Shown here: piece after piece, positions 1 through 7,895 of the stretch | Layout of the letters: each line of letters opens with the position of its first letter | Position numbering within the stretch: position 1 is the stretch's first letter | Translations under genes and position numbers: made by a program | Source: Bacillus cytotoxicus | Lineage (GTDB): Bacteria; Bacillota; Bacilli; Bacillales; Bacillaceae_G | Assembly (NCBI RefSeq): GCF_023715645.1 | Contig: NZ_JAMBOP010000003.1 | Location: forward strand, 186,001-250,000 | Length of the DNA stretch: 64,000 nucleotides | Reading direction: 5' to 3' | Notes under the pieces: model-generated | Databases searched by the model: none | Seen by the model: the letters and a program-made list of their open reading frames with translations, nothing else | What the model was told of the DNA's origin: nothing

Positions 1-318
1 AGTTCCTAAATAAAGAGTACTTTCAATCTGACGTTTTTCGAGCATTTTCATCCCAGCAATAGCTTTCACAAGACACTGACTTTCCCAAAAAGTATAACGA
101 CTCATAATATGTATAGCTTGAGATACACCCTTCAATGTCTCCTTGTGTAACTCACTATGAGTAAGGGTTGTTTCATTCATATGGTCCCCTAACGAATGTG
201 CTACTTTAGAGAATGGTATACTTTTCAAAATTCGAGCCCAACCTAAAAAAAGAAAAGTTTCTAAAAACAACAGTTTTGTTTTTGTATTTAATGATAAAAA
301 TATCCTTAACCTTTTCAC
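1..318 (-). CDS. Lasso-peptide leader peptidase B2 (transglutaminase-like), 3' part outside window
   Basis: The 106 visible codons begin with GTG at 318 and run off the window edge without a stop. The N-terminus is a basic/hydrophobic helix (KRLRIFLSLNTKTKLLFLE). It is followed by the family hallmark WESQCLVKAIAGMKMLEKR, whose Cys is the expected catalytic nucleophile of the B2 cysteine protease that removes the lasso leader. The His and Asp of the triad must lie beyond the window. It is the last visible gene of the C-A-K-B1-B2 operon. A dispersed repeat begins 21 bp upstream of the start, and the only SD-like run (AAGGGA) is about 12 nt from the GTG, so translation may be weak. Family assignment is confident; the start is less certain. 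Confidence 0.85.
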   Translation of the reverse strand, partial: MKRLRIFLSLNTKTKLLFLETFLFLGWARILKSIPFSKVAHSLGDHMNETTLTHSELHKETLKGVSQAIHIMSRYTFWESQCLVKAIAGMKMLEKRQIESTLYLGT

Positions 319-338
319 AATATTCAGGAGTCCCTTTC

Positions 339-523
339 TATATAAATACAAATTGAAAAAACGACATAACCCCCTTTTCTTTTTAGGAGAAGACAAGAGC
401 ATCTGGCCGTGTATAGAAACGGTCAGGGCCTTTTTCTGCCACATGCGATGTTAAAAACAAAGAGAGGAAGAGAGTTGGCATAGCGGCGACTTGTGTATCC
501 AAAAGTCAAGTTGGATTTATATA
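339..523 (+). repeat. Dispersed repeat family A, copy 1 (bcr-type)
   Basis: About 185 bp bounded by TATATAAAT and TTGGATTTATATA, which are imperfect inverted ends. Internally it carries the family words CTGGCCGTG, GGTCAGGGCC, TTTTTCTGCCACATGCGATG and GGCGACTTGTGT. It fills most of the gap between the B1 and B2 genes of the lasso operon. Ends and length resemble the bcr1 repeat of the B. cereus group, but the family number is from memory and not verified. Confidence 0.85.
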
Positions 524-547
524 TTAGTTTTGATAATAGATCTAAAA

Positions 548-838
548 CTACGTATTGGACTGATTTTCAATATGAATCAAATTTTCTTGTAATAAACATT
601 CTAAAAAAGAAAGCACCTGTTCTTCACAAGCTATTCGTTCTACATCATAATTGGATAAAAGCATCGTAACCAATTGGGAAACCATAATTGGTTCTTCAAT
701 ACATCCCCATATTTCTCCTCCCATTTCCCCCAAGTTATAATACTTCCCTTTTTGAACATTCAGCATTACCTTTTCTCCAGCCATATCACTTACAATGTTT
801 CCTTTGCTTTGTACAATCTGACAATCTATCGAAATCAT
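548..838 (-). CDS. Lasso-peptide leader-recognition protein B1 (PqqD-like RRE)
   Basis: A 96-residue PqqD-fold protein, the RiPP recognition element that binds the leader and delivers the precursor to the B2 peptidase. Visible family features are a beta-rich N-terminal half with VMLNVQKGKYYNLGEMGGEIWG, the typical 'Y-x-L-N/G-x-x-G-x-x-I-W' signature of PqqD-like proteins, and a helical C-terminus. The ATG at 838 is preceded by a strong GGAGG 7 nt upstream. It is flanked on both sides by family-A repeats, which separate it from K upstream and B2 downstream. The split B1/B2 architecture is the usual one in Firmicutes lasso clusters. Confidence 0.88.
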   Translation of the reverse strand: MISIDCQIVQSKGNIVSDMAGEKVMLNVQKGKYYNLGEMGGEIWGCIEEPIMVSQLVTMLLSNYDVERIACEEQVLSFLECLLQENLIHIENQSNT

Positions 839-856
839 CTATATTCCTCCTTCATG

Positions 857-1058
857 TATATATAAATCCAAATTAAAAACCTGACATAAAACCTTTTTCT
901 TTTTAGATGGTCGCGAGAGTCTGGCCATTGAGTAGAAGAAGACAGGGCCTTTTTCTGCCACATGCGATGTTCAAACAAAGAGAGAAAAAAATAGCAGGTT
1001 ACTTTTTGCTTGGCATGGCGGCGACTTGTGTGCCCAAAAGTCAAGTTGGACTTATATA
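857..1058 (+). repeat. Dispersed repeat family A, copy 2
   Basis: About 200 bp from TATATATAAATCCAA to AGTTGGACTTATATA. It shows the same internal words as copy 1 (AGTCTGGCC, CAGGGCCTTTTTCTGCC, TTGCTTGGCATGGCGGCGAC). It lies between the kinase and B1 genes of the lasso operon, and its right end overlaps the TAA stop codon of the kinase gene (1052-1054). Confidence 0.9.
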
Positions 1059-1969
1059 GAACTTAAAATAAGAGATGCAAGTTCGTGCGCTGTAAACCTT
1101 GAAGTTGGACGACGTAATTGAAACATATCAATTTTATTTACCATATTTGTAGAAACTATAAAATGCCATTCCATCAATCCTAATCGTGAAACTAAAAAAT
1201 TACGAAATGTATGATGAAATAAAGTACGAAGGCGCTCAAGCCCCTCAATTTGAATCATTTCAATACTATCATCCTCTGTTTTTACTAATTCAATCACACC
1301 TACAAGAGGCAAAGGATCCGCAAAAAATTGCGAAGATACAGGGACAGCATACTTCGTTTCTCTTTCAAACAACGGACGATATTGCGCCGGTTCCATTCCA
1401 AATTCAGTTAAACTTTCCTGCCATAGCTTTTGTTGCGGGTAAGACGGCGTAACAAATGGAATACCTTCAGAAGAAAGAGACACAGCAATTACATCATCAC
1501 TTAACAGTTGATACCCTTTACTTAAAAACGCTGAAGAAAGAGTTGATTTTCCGGCCCCTGAATCACCAATTAAGGCATAAGCCTTTCCGTTAATGGCGAT
1601 TGCACTTCCATGTAACGGAATTATTTCCCTCTGTATTAACAGCGCTCCCATACAAGTTCCGAGAAGGTAGAGTCGGATTTTATCTTCTTCCGCACCTGGT
1701 AGAGGTGAAAAAGTAATTTTCCGACCTTCTTGTATAGAAAATATAGCAGTTTGAGGGACTTGAAACATGACTATATTTTTCTCAACTACAAATCTTTGTT
1801 CATATTTAGCATTATATTTACACCATTGCTCCGATAAATCAGCAATTTCAATAATGATATCAGCCCTCTGTGTTAGTTCATTCATTTGAGGCAATTCAGG
1901 TAGAGGAATTTCACTTTCTATTTTCAATCCGAAAGCTTTGTATACTACGTTCCTTTCCGTAACTAACAT
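1052..1969 (-). CDS. HPr-kinase-like lasso-peptide kinase
   Basis: About 305 residues. The C-terminal half has the HprK-type P-loop core: HGSAIAI, then ALIGDSGAGKST (Walker A), then LLSDDVIAV (the Asp-rich catalytic stretch). True HprK has an N-terminal DRTGG domain and the HPr-specific capsule region, which are not seen here. In paeninodin-type lasso clusters such kinases phosphorylate the side chain of the C-terminal Ser of the precursor. The precursor gene lies 92 bp upstream and ends in Ser. I prefer the ATG at 1969 (GGAG 8 nt upstream) to the GTG at 1978. The stop codon lies within the end of repeat A copy 2. The nucleoside triphosphate donor and the reaction are inferred from the family. 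Confidence 0.88.
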   Translation of the reverse strand: MLVTERNVVYKAFGLKIESEIPLPELPQMNELTQRADIIIEIADLSEQWCKYNAKYEQRFVVEKNIVMFQVPQTAIFSIQEGRKITFSPLPGAEEDKIRLYLLGTCMGALLIQREIIPLHGSAIAINGKAYALIGDSGAGKSTLSSAFLSKGYQLLSDDVIAVSLSSEGIPFVTPSYPQQKLWQESLTEFGMEPAQYRPLFERETKYAVPVSSQFFADPLPLVGVIELVKTEDDSIEMIQIEGLERLRTLFHHTFRNFLVSRLGLMEWHFIVSTNMVNKIDMFQLRRPTSRFTAHELASLILSSI

Positions 1970-2002
1970 CTTCCTCACTCCACACTATTAACAATTTATT
2001 GT

Positions 2003-2041
2003 TAAAGCTCTTATATAAATTCATACTATATAAGAGCTTTA
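2003..2041 (-). terminator. Hairpin between lasso precursor and kinase genes
   Basis: A 15-bp perfect stem (TAAAGCTCTTATATA and its complement, 2003-2017 and 2027-2041) with a 9-nt loop lies 20 bp after the precursor stop codon. It lacks a long U-run, so it is more likely an attenuator or a 3'-end stabiliser that sets precursor mRNA above the enzyme genes than a full terminator. Confidence 0.7.
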
Positions 2042-2060
2042 CACATTCACACCTTTTTAT

Positions 2061-2189
2061 TTAGCTATACTTTACAGGATCATCTGGATCAGGCTGAACC
2101 GCATCAGGAATTTTATGTCCTGGTCCCGCCATCGTCATATTAATATCAAGTACTTCTAATACTGGTTCTTTCCATTCTTTTTTCATCAT
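2061..2189 (-). CDS. Lasso-peptide precursor A (paeninodin-like)
   Basis: A 42-codon gene placed 11 bp after the cyclase and 82 bp before the kinase coding sequence. The product starts MMKKEWKEPVLEVLDI and has Thr at the penultimate leader position (...NMTM), the hallmark of lasso leaders. The predicted 22-residue core starts AGPGHKIPDA and ends DDPVKYS. Ala1 and Asp9 would form the nine-residue macrolactam, and the terminal Ser is the expected phosphorylation site. The leader carries an aromatic-x-x-P motif (WKEP) in place of the usual YxxP. Two in-frame ATGs (2189, 2186) follow an AAAGGGGG ribosome-binding site; the second has the better spacing. The core closely matches paeninodin as I recall it. 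The mature structure is inference. Confidence 0.92.
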   Translation of the reverse strand: MMKKEWKEPVLEVLDINMTMAGPGHKIPDAVQPDPDDPVKYS

Positions 2190-2200
2190 CTCACCCCCTT

Positions 2201-4138
2201 TCAATTTAAATTTTTTATAAACCGATATACTATTAAACTACGCATTAAAATTCTAAAATCTAAATCAAATGCATATTCTGGCCTTGGTCCTTGTTGAATC
2301 TTTATAATTGCCGTCTTAATTACTTCAACATTTAGAATATCTGAGATAATAGGATCTCTACTAAGCTGTTGAAGTTCCTCGATAAATTGATTCCATGAAG
2401 ATGCCATACGACACACACCATCTGCTCCTTGAACACCCCGGACGCGCTGATTTAATCTCACCTTATCAGGGAGATAACCTTTTGTTGCTCTCCGTATAAG
2501 TGACCGATCTAAACCATTTTGAACATATTGCTCCTCTGGGACTGATAAACAAAATTGAATCATTCGCAAATCATTTGTTGGATCACGGTTCCATAACGAA
2601 TTACGTAATGATAACTTCGTCTCATATGTGCCATTTATACTCCAATAGTACAATTGTTCAAATTGTTGTTTTTTCATGTCATATGCGTTCGTAATAGAAA
2701 CCCCCGTCATATCAATACCATGCTCTTTGAGTTTCTCAACAACATTCATTTTCTTCGCAAACTGTGGATTGATTATTACCGGAAAAATATACTCTTCTCC
2801 GGGCGAAAATATTCGATTTAAATACGGGAACGCCTTTTTCCTTACCACTTCGAAAACCCTTGATTTTTTCACCCCTATGTTTCTACTATATAAATGCAGT
2901 TCCCGGAAAAAACGCATCCATTGCAGCCTTTTCAAAAGCATTACTTGATAATCTAGAAATGGCCCCCACGATACTGTCCAATTACCTCTTTGTCCACTTA
3001 GAAGTACACCTATTCCGTTCTTCTTTGCTTCTTCATAGACCCCCTTTAACCAAAAAGTATTCTCAAAAAATTTATATGGCATCTCCAATGTTTCAAGCCA
3101 ATCATCAATTTCTGATAGAGGACTTCTTTCTGAAAAATCCAAATAATGATCCTTTATATTTCCGACATGTTGGACAGTTGATTGAATAAAAGGTCTTTCA
3201 TCAGCTACCCTGCCCCTATGTGTCCAATCTACAAATCCTTCTATTGGCACATAACTGAACGTATATAATTTCTTTTTTTCCGCACATAAATCCCTTGCAG
3301 CAAAGCTAACAACGGAACCCGAATCCAATCCGCCGCTCAAATGAGCTCCTACTTGATGATGAGTGCGTAAGCGTGCCTTGATCGCTCTTTGATACACCTC
3401 ACGAAATGCTTCTTCATATTCTTCATTTGACTTGAGCCGAAGCTTATCACCAGCAACTAATGTACAATATCTAGAAAGAATTACTCTTTCCTCCGTCACC
3501 AAGATTGTATGTGAAGGAGGAATCTGTTCTATATGTTTATAGACTGTAAGAGAAGGGTCTACCGATTCAAAATTTACCGGTATCGCTAAAAATTCAGCAA
3601 GCCACTGCTCATTTAACCTCTTCTCTATATAAGGCAAACTAAATAATGGCTTGATAAGCGTACAAAAAGCAAAACGCTGCTGGTCGCGATAAAAATAAAG
3701 CGTCCGACTCCCAGAAAAATCTCTTGCTCCAAACAACTTTCTATTCCTTTCATCCCAAATCATAAAAGCAAAGTCACCAATTAAATGTTTAGGCGCCTCT
3801 TCCTGCCATTTTTGATAGGTCAGTAGAATTAATTCACTATCTGTCATTCTTTTTCTATCCGCATAATCCACTTGCAAACTTTCAAATAACTCCTCACGAT
3901 TATCGATAATAGCATCTGCTGTAATTGCTAATTTCCTTTCAGAATCATAAAAAGGTAATTGTTCACCTATAGATTCTGGGGTAATCCATTGTGCATGACA
4001 ACCAAGAAAGATATGATCTTTATGCCATATTTGAACATCATCAGCTGGATATTTTTGCAATCCCTTCATTAATTCTCTACCGCGCTCAATCGATATAGGT
4101 CCATCGTTAAAATGAAAAATACCAGTTATTGCACTCAT
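2201..4138 (-). CDS. Lasso-peptide cyclase (asparagine-synthetase-like, C protein)
   Basis: A 645-residue AsnB-fold protein. The C-terminal synthetase domain has the ATP-pyrophosphatase signature GAHLSGGLDSGS (about residue 265 onward). This domain adenylates the side-chain Asp/Glu of the precursor to form the macrolactam. The N-terminal glutaminase-like domain begins MSAITGIFHF. Genuine class II amidotransferases have Cys at position 2; here it is Ser, so glutamine hydrolysis is not expected, as in other lasso cyclases. I use the ATG at 4138, because GGAGAGGAG just upstream overlaps the alternative ATG at 4153. It is the first gene of the operon, ahead of the precursor gene. Confidence 0.9.
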   Translation of the reverse strand: MSAITGIFHFNDGPISIERGRELMKGLQKYPADDVQIWHKDHIFLGCHAQWITPESIGEQLPFYDSERKLAITADAIIDNREELFESLQVDYADRKRMTDSELILLTYQKWQEEAPKHLIGDFAFMIWDERNRKLFGARDFSGSRTLYFYRDQQRFAFCTLIKPLFSLPYIEKRLNEQWLAEFLAIPVNFESVDPSLTVYKHIEQIPPSHTILVTEERVILSRYCTLVAGDKLRLKSNEEYEEAFREVYQRAIKARLRTHHQVGAHLSGGLDSGSVVSFAARDLCAEKKKLYTFSYVPIEGFVDWTHRGRVADERPFIQSTVQHVGNIKDHYLDFSERSPLSEIDDWLETLEMPYKFFENTFWLKGVYEEAKKNGIGVLLSGQRGNWTVSWGPFLDYQVMLLKRLQWMRFFRELHLYSRNIGVKKSRVFEVVRKKAFPYLNRIFSPGEEYIFPVIINPQFAKKMNVVEKLKEHGIDMTGVSITNAYDMKKQQFEQLYYWSINGTYETKLSLRNSLWNRDPTNDLRMIQFCLSVPEEQYVQNGLDRSLIRRATKGYLPDKVRLNQRVRGVQGADGVCRMASSWNQFIEELQQLSRDPIISDILNVEVIKTAIIKIQQGPRPEYAFDLDFRILMRSLIVYRFIKNLN

Positions 4139-4161
4139 TTTCTCCTCTCCCATTGTGCAGC

Positions 4162-4447
4162 AAATAAAGTGAAACTTTAATCAGTGGGGGTTTTCTTCAT
4201 CCCCCACTGATTATCAACCCTCACCAATCGGGCTTTTACGGGCAGTTTATCTCCCGCCTAACGTCTTAAGAAAAGCGGAAGCGGCTCGTTCAGAATCGCA
4301 GGACGCCCACGCACAGGGCGGAGAGGCGCTTTTTGCCTCGTCCGAGGGGGTGAAACGGCCGGAGATTCTAGCCGCTAGAGCTAGACAATGCTTTTGCTGA
4401 ATTTTGAGGCGGGAGTATTACTGCCCATGAATAGCGGGATAAATAAA
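4162..4447 (+). repeat. GC-rich dispersed repeat family C, copy 1
   Basis: About 285 bp, much more GC-rich than its surroundings. It starts AAAGTGAAACTTTAATCAG and ends GAATAGCGGGATAAAT. Its reverse complement recurs at 37209-37486 with only scattered differences, and a 35-bp internally deleted remnant is at 16017-16051. It contains several local inverted repeats (for example GGCGGGAG and CTCCCGCC) and no ORF. It sits immediately upstream of the lasso cyclase start, in the likely 5' leader. Confidence 0.9.
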
Positions 4448-4540
4448 AGCCCAATCGAGTTAAGTAAAGCTTTTATCAGTAGGATTTTGTTCATCCCTTA
4501 CTGATCTCATTACCTCTCACGACTTGGGCTTATACAGACA
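4448..4540 (+). repeat. Diverged partial copy of repeat family C
   Basis: The stretch with TTTTATCAGTAGGATTTTG, TTCATCCCTTACTGAT and GACTTGGGCTTATACAG follows the same order as the first ~85 bp of family C (TTAATCAGTGGGGGTTTTC, CCCCCACTGAT, ATCGGGCTTTTACGG) but is clearly diverged. It lies directly next to copy 1. Confidence 0.55.
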
Positions 4541-4661
4541 TTTCACATTTATTCTTTATAAAGAACGTAAATGTTTATATCAATTAAAAAACAAGTAAAT
4601 ACTAATCGTTAATTTCGTTACCTAACTTTCTTAATAAAGTAGCAGTTATGCTGTATCCTCC

Positions 4662-4691
4662 ATAGTAGAAATTTGTATGGTAGTAAATCAA
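4662..4691 (-). promoter_or_regulatory. Candidate sigma-A promoter for the lasso operon
   Basis: On the minus strand TTGATT (4691-4686) is followed after 18 bp by TACTAT (4667-4662). It reads toward the cyclase gene, giving a leader of about 520 nt that contains the family-C repeats. This is the best match I found between the EPS and lasso operons, but AT-rich DNA gives many near matches, and read-through from the EPS operon is also possible. Confidence 0.35.
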
Positions 4692-4768
4692 AATGAATAT
4701 ATATATATATTTTCCGCAAATAAGGATATATTCCTCCTGTATTTGCAAACTCTATATGTTCATTTTTT

Positions 4769-4986
4769 GTAACTACTCAGCTATACATTTCATTTAGAAG
4801 TTTGGTAAGGAGTATAATTCCAGCCATGAAGATAAAAATGGCAATGCACCTCGCTGCCTTTCTTTGTTTTAAAGCTTTGCGCGTGGCAGGAAAAGGCACT
4901 GACCGCTCCTATGCATAGCCAGTCTTTCTCGCCCATTTAAAAAAATGCTTTTTTGCCTTTTTTTCATAGAGCGACTGAGTAGTTAC
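4769..4986 (+). repeat. MITE-like repeat family B, copy 1
   Basis: 218 bp with 12-bp terminal inverted repeats GTAACTACTCAG and CTGAGTAGTTAC. It is flanked by CATTTTTT (4761-4768) and CATTTTTA (4987-4994), a near-perfect 8-bp target duplication. It has no coding capacity. The interior (GGCACTGACCGCTCC, ATGCATAGCCAGTC, CTCGCCCATTTAAA) is related to family A although the ends differ. Confidence 0.9.
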
Positions 4987-5037
4987 CATTTTTATATATA
5001 TACTCTATTCCGAAAAACAATACATAATTTGCGTATT

Positions 5038-6189
5038 TTATAAGATGTTTTTGATACATTGAATAACTCTTCGTTGATCCTCATCTGCCATGTTCGAACT
5101 TGAAGGGAGACAAATACCCATTTCAAATAGTTGTTCAGACACATCATTATGTTTACTATGAGAATAATATTTCATCCCTTCAAAAAGCGGCTGCATATGA
5201 AGCGGTTTCCAAACAGGACGAGCCTCAATATCTTCTTTATCTAACACCTTTAGTAATAGTTCAATTGATATACCTGCTTTTTTTTCATCAATCGTTAATG
5301 TTGTAAGCCAGCGATTCGAATAAGAATTTTCTAATTCAGGCATAAAATAAAATCCTGACAAGCTGGATAATTCTTCGTAATATCGTTCAAATATAAACCT
5401 TCTAGCCCTTACTCTCTCATCTAGTACCTCTAATTGAGCTCTTCCAACACCGGCCAATATATTACTCATTCGATAATTGTAACCGATCTCGCTATGCTGG
5501 TAATGAGGCGCTGCATCCCTTGCTTGCGTTGATAAAAACCGAGCTTGCTGTAATGCATCAATATCATTAGAAACAAGCATTCCTCCACCAGAAGTAGTAA
5601 TAATCTTGTTTCCATTAAATGAATATACGCCAAAATCACCAAATGTACCACTTGCTTTTCCTTTATAAGTAGATCCGAGCGATTCTGCAGCATCCTCAAT
5701 TACAGGAACATGATATTTATGAGATAGTGAAAGGATTTCATCCATTTTAGCACTCTGTCCATATAAATTAACAACGATAATAGCTTTTGGTAATATCCCT
5801 TCTTCATCCGCATCACGTAACGCACAATGTAATGCTTGAGGCGACATGTTCCATGTTTCCGGTTCTGAATCAATAAAGACTGGTTCAGCTCCTAAATAAA
5901 CAATTGGATTAGCGCTTGCTACAAAAGTAAGACTTGAACAAAATACTTTATCTCCTTTTTGAACATCCAATAATCGCAATGCCAAATGAATAGCAGCAGT
6001 CCCCGAACTAACCGCAGCAGCACCTTTCACTCCAACAAATGATGCAAGTTCCTTTTCAAAGGCATCTACATTAGGACCAAGAGGAGCAATCCAATTTGTA
6101 TCAAATGCATCTTGAATATATTTTTGCTCATTGCCACTCATGTGCGGAGAAGAAAGATAGATTCGTTTTTTATTTTTAACTATTTGCAT
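5038..6189 (-). CDS. DegT/DnrJ/EryC1-type sugar aminotransferase (EpsN-like)
   Basis: About 383 residues, PLP-dependent, fold type I. Visible are the start RIYLSSPHMSGNEQKYIQDAF, the substrate/cofactor segment AVSSGTAAIHLAL, IIVVNLYGQSAKMDEI, EDAAESLGSTYKGK and FSFNGNK-type Schiff-base lysine (VYSFNGNKIITTSGGG). It likely transfers an amino group to the 4-keto sugar made by the EpsC-like dehydratase, giving a UDP-4-amino-sugar. I chose the ATG at 6189 because the upstream GTG at 6228 overlaps the preceding HAD gene and lacks an SD. It is the last gene of the EPS operon, as EpsN is near the end of the B. subtilis operon. Confidence 0.88.
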   Translation of the reverse strand: MQIVKNKKRIYLSSPHMSGNEQKYIQDAFDTNWIAPLGPNVDAFEKELASFVGVKGAAAVSSGTAAIHLALRLLDVQKGDKVFCSSLTFVASANPIVYLGAEPVFIDSEPETWNMSPQALHCALRDADEEGILPKAIIVVNLYGQSAKMDEILSLSHKYHVPVIEDAAESLGSTYKGKASGTFGDFGVYSFNGNKIITTSGGGMLVSNDIDALQQARFLSTQARDAAPHYQHSEIGYNYRMSNILAGVGRAQLEVLDERVRARRFIFERYYEELSSLSGFYFMPELENSYSNRWLTTLTIDEKKAGISIELLLKVLDKEDIEARPVWKPLHMQPLFEGMKYYSHSKHNDVSEQLFEMGICLPSSSNMADEDQRRVIQCIKNIL

Positions 6190-6220
6190 ATAAGCACAAC
6201 CTTTTATACATAATTTGATT

Positions 6221-6916
6221 TTATGCACCTAAAAACATATGCTTTAGTACAGGTATACTTGAAAGCTTTCTTAAGTCATCAATTATGTAATGCGCTGTAT
6301 ATTCTTGTTCGACTTCAATATTATAGTAAATACCATCTTTCCTATGAACATGAACTGTCGTCCAACCTAATTTTTTGGCAGTTATAAAATCTTTATTGGA
6401 ATTATCCCCCACATACACACATTCATGATGAGGAATTTGAAGTTCCACACTCATTTGTTCATAGGGAACTTGGCTCGGTTTCCAATGTTCCTTCCCAAAT
6501 CTATCCGTAAGAATTATAGAATGAAGCCTTTCTTTTAACTTTAATGCACTGACCTTTTTTTCTTGAGGACTTAAATATCCATCTGAAATAAGCCCCGTTT
6601 TAACAGTATGAATTAAATTATTTAGTACCCAATCGGCTTCTTCTAACAATTGAATATTCGGTTCGTGAGACCTATACTGTTCTAACATATTATTAATCAA
6701 TTTTTCATCGTAATTCATGTTTAATTTCTGAAGTGCTTTATTAAAAATATAATTTTTTTCTCCAGAATCAAATAATTGAATAGCAGTATTATAAAAGCCA
6801 GTTTGTTCATACCTTTTTTTAAACCAATTATCAACTGCTTTAAAACCACTTACAACATAATCTTTTTCTCTATATAAAGTATCATCCATATCAAAAACAA
6901 TCGCCTTAATTAACAT
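6221..6916 (-). CDS. HAD-superfamily hydrolase
   Basis: About 231 residues with the HAD motifs: motif I DMDDTLYREKDYV near the N-terminus, Thr/Ser motif II LISDGY, the motif III Lys region, and motif IV VYVGDNSNKDFITAKKLGW. It is likely a phosphatase acting on a small phosphorylated metabolite in sugar modification. The start is ATG at 6916 with GGAGA 9 nt upstream; it overlaps the end of the ATP-grasp gene by 11 bp. The tight coupling to an ATP-grasp ligase and an aminotransferase suggests a shared sugar-decoration step. The substrate cannot be read from sequence. Confidence 0.82.
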   Translation of the reverse strand: MLIKAIVFDMDDTLYREKDYVVSGFKAVDNWFKKRYEQTGFYNTAIQLFDSGEKNYIFNKALQKLNMNYDEKLINNMLEQYRSHEPNIQLLEEADWVLNNLIHTVKTGLISDGYLSPQEKKVSALKLKERLHSIILTDRFGKEHWKPSQVPYEQMSVELQIPHHECVYVGDNSNKDFITAKKLGWTTVHVHRKDGIYYNIEVEQEYTAHYIIDDLRKLSSIPVLKHMFLGA

Positions 6917-7895
6917 ATTGTAAATTCTCCGTAAAGACCGCTTCATCGTATCTAAGCATCGTTAAGTTTTCTTTCCAACTGAAATCTTTTTCCTTAAAAA
7001 TTTCTCCCTGACACATTTGAATTGTCCAGAGAGGAAAATTTGCTCCTGCTTCTATTGATAATGGAATTCCTCCACCAAAACGAGGATTTATTTCAATAAA
7101 CGTAATTTCTCCATTTTCCTTTTTAAAACATTGCAAAGTAATACAACCAACAGGGTTAGGCAAAACATTAACTACCTTCTCTGCCGCTTTTATAATTTCC
7201 ATATCTTTCTTAGTAACTCCCTTACTTATCTCCCCCGCTCGCGTTTCTATGCGCAACCTAGGAACAATAGTTTTTATATTACTATTGAAATCTACCATTA
7301 CATCTATTGTATACTCTTCTCCCCAAACATATTCTTGAACCATCGCGCCAGGTATATAATCCTTAAAAAAGTTCAATTCCTTTTCATTCCTAATTCTTGT
7401 TACCCCTTTACTAGAACTTCCGTTATATGGCTTAATCAATAATGGAAATTGATGTTTTTTTTCATTAATTTCTTCGTTACTATATACTTTAGGAGTAAGG
7501 ATATTATGAGAAGCAAAAAATTTATAAGTATTTACTTTGTTATTAGATATTTCATTTAATTTTTTACTAGAAACTAATACTTTCACACCAATTTCTTCAA
7601 AAAGCTGCTTATTTTTGGCTAAAAGAAGCAATTCCGTATCAATTAACGGAATTATCAAGAAAATTCTTTCTTTTCTACATATTGTTAATAGCTCTTCTAT
7701 ATACCTGTCTTCAGTTACTCTTGGAACAATATAATGGTTGTCACTAAAAAATACCGTTGGGGCAGTCGTTTTTAAATCAGCAGTAATAACATTCCCAAGA
7801 ATCCCCTCTTGTGTAAATGCTTCTTTAAATTTTTTTATTAAAGCTACTCTCCTACCAGAACTAGTAAACAAGATATTCATATTATCTTTCACCAT
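6906..7895 (-). CDS. ATP-grasp ligase (carbamoyl-phosphate-synthase-like)
   Basis: 329 residues: an N-terminal Rossmann-like pre-ATP-grasp domain (MNILFTSSGRRVALIKKF) and an ATP-grasp domain with FPLLIKPYNGSSSKGVTRI, VQEYVWGEEYTIDVM and the metal-binding end FIEINPRFGGGIPL. Such ligases couple a carboxylate to an amine through an acyl phosphate. In an EPS operon it may attach an amino acid to an amino sugar. It occupies the position of the EpsM acetyltransferase in the B. subtilis epsL-M-N order. The ATG at 7895 has GGGGAG 8 nt upstream and overlaps the preceding stop; a second ATG at 7880 fits the family N-terminus equally well. Confidence 0.85.
   Translation of the reverse strand: MVKDNMNILFTSSGRRVALIKKFKEAFTQEGILGNVITADLKTTAPTVFFSDNHYIVPRVTEDRYIEELLTICRKERIFLIIPLIDTELLLLAKNKQLFEEIGVKVLVSSKKLNEISNNKVNTYKFFASHNILTPKVYSNEEINEKKHQFPLLIKPYNGSSSKGVTRIRNEKELNFFKDYIPGAMVQEYVWGEEYTIDVMVDFNSNIKTIVPRLRIETRAGEISKGVTKKDMEIIKAAEKVVNVLPNPVGCITLQCFKKENGEITFIEINPRFGGGIPLSIEAGANFPLWTIQMCQGEIFKEKDFSWKENLTMLRYDEAVFTENLQYVN

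Noticed and set aside
1052-1978. True HPr kinase/phosphorylase (HprK)
   Set aside because: Only the P-loop core matches. The N-terminal HprK domain is missing, and the gene is flanked by lasso-peptide genes, which fits the precursor-kinase type.
2201-4138. Primary-metabolism asparagine synthetase
   Set aside because: Position 2 is Ser instead of the catalytic Cys, and the gene is followed within 11 bp by a lasso precursor gene.
4441-4560. Riboswitch upstream of the lasso operon
   Set aside because: The apparent structure is explained by a diverged family-C repeat.
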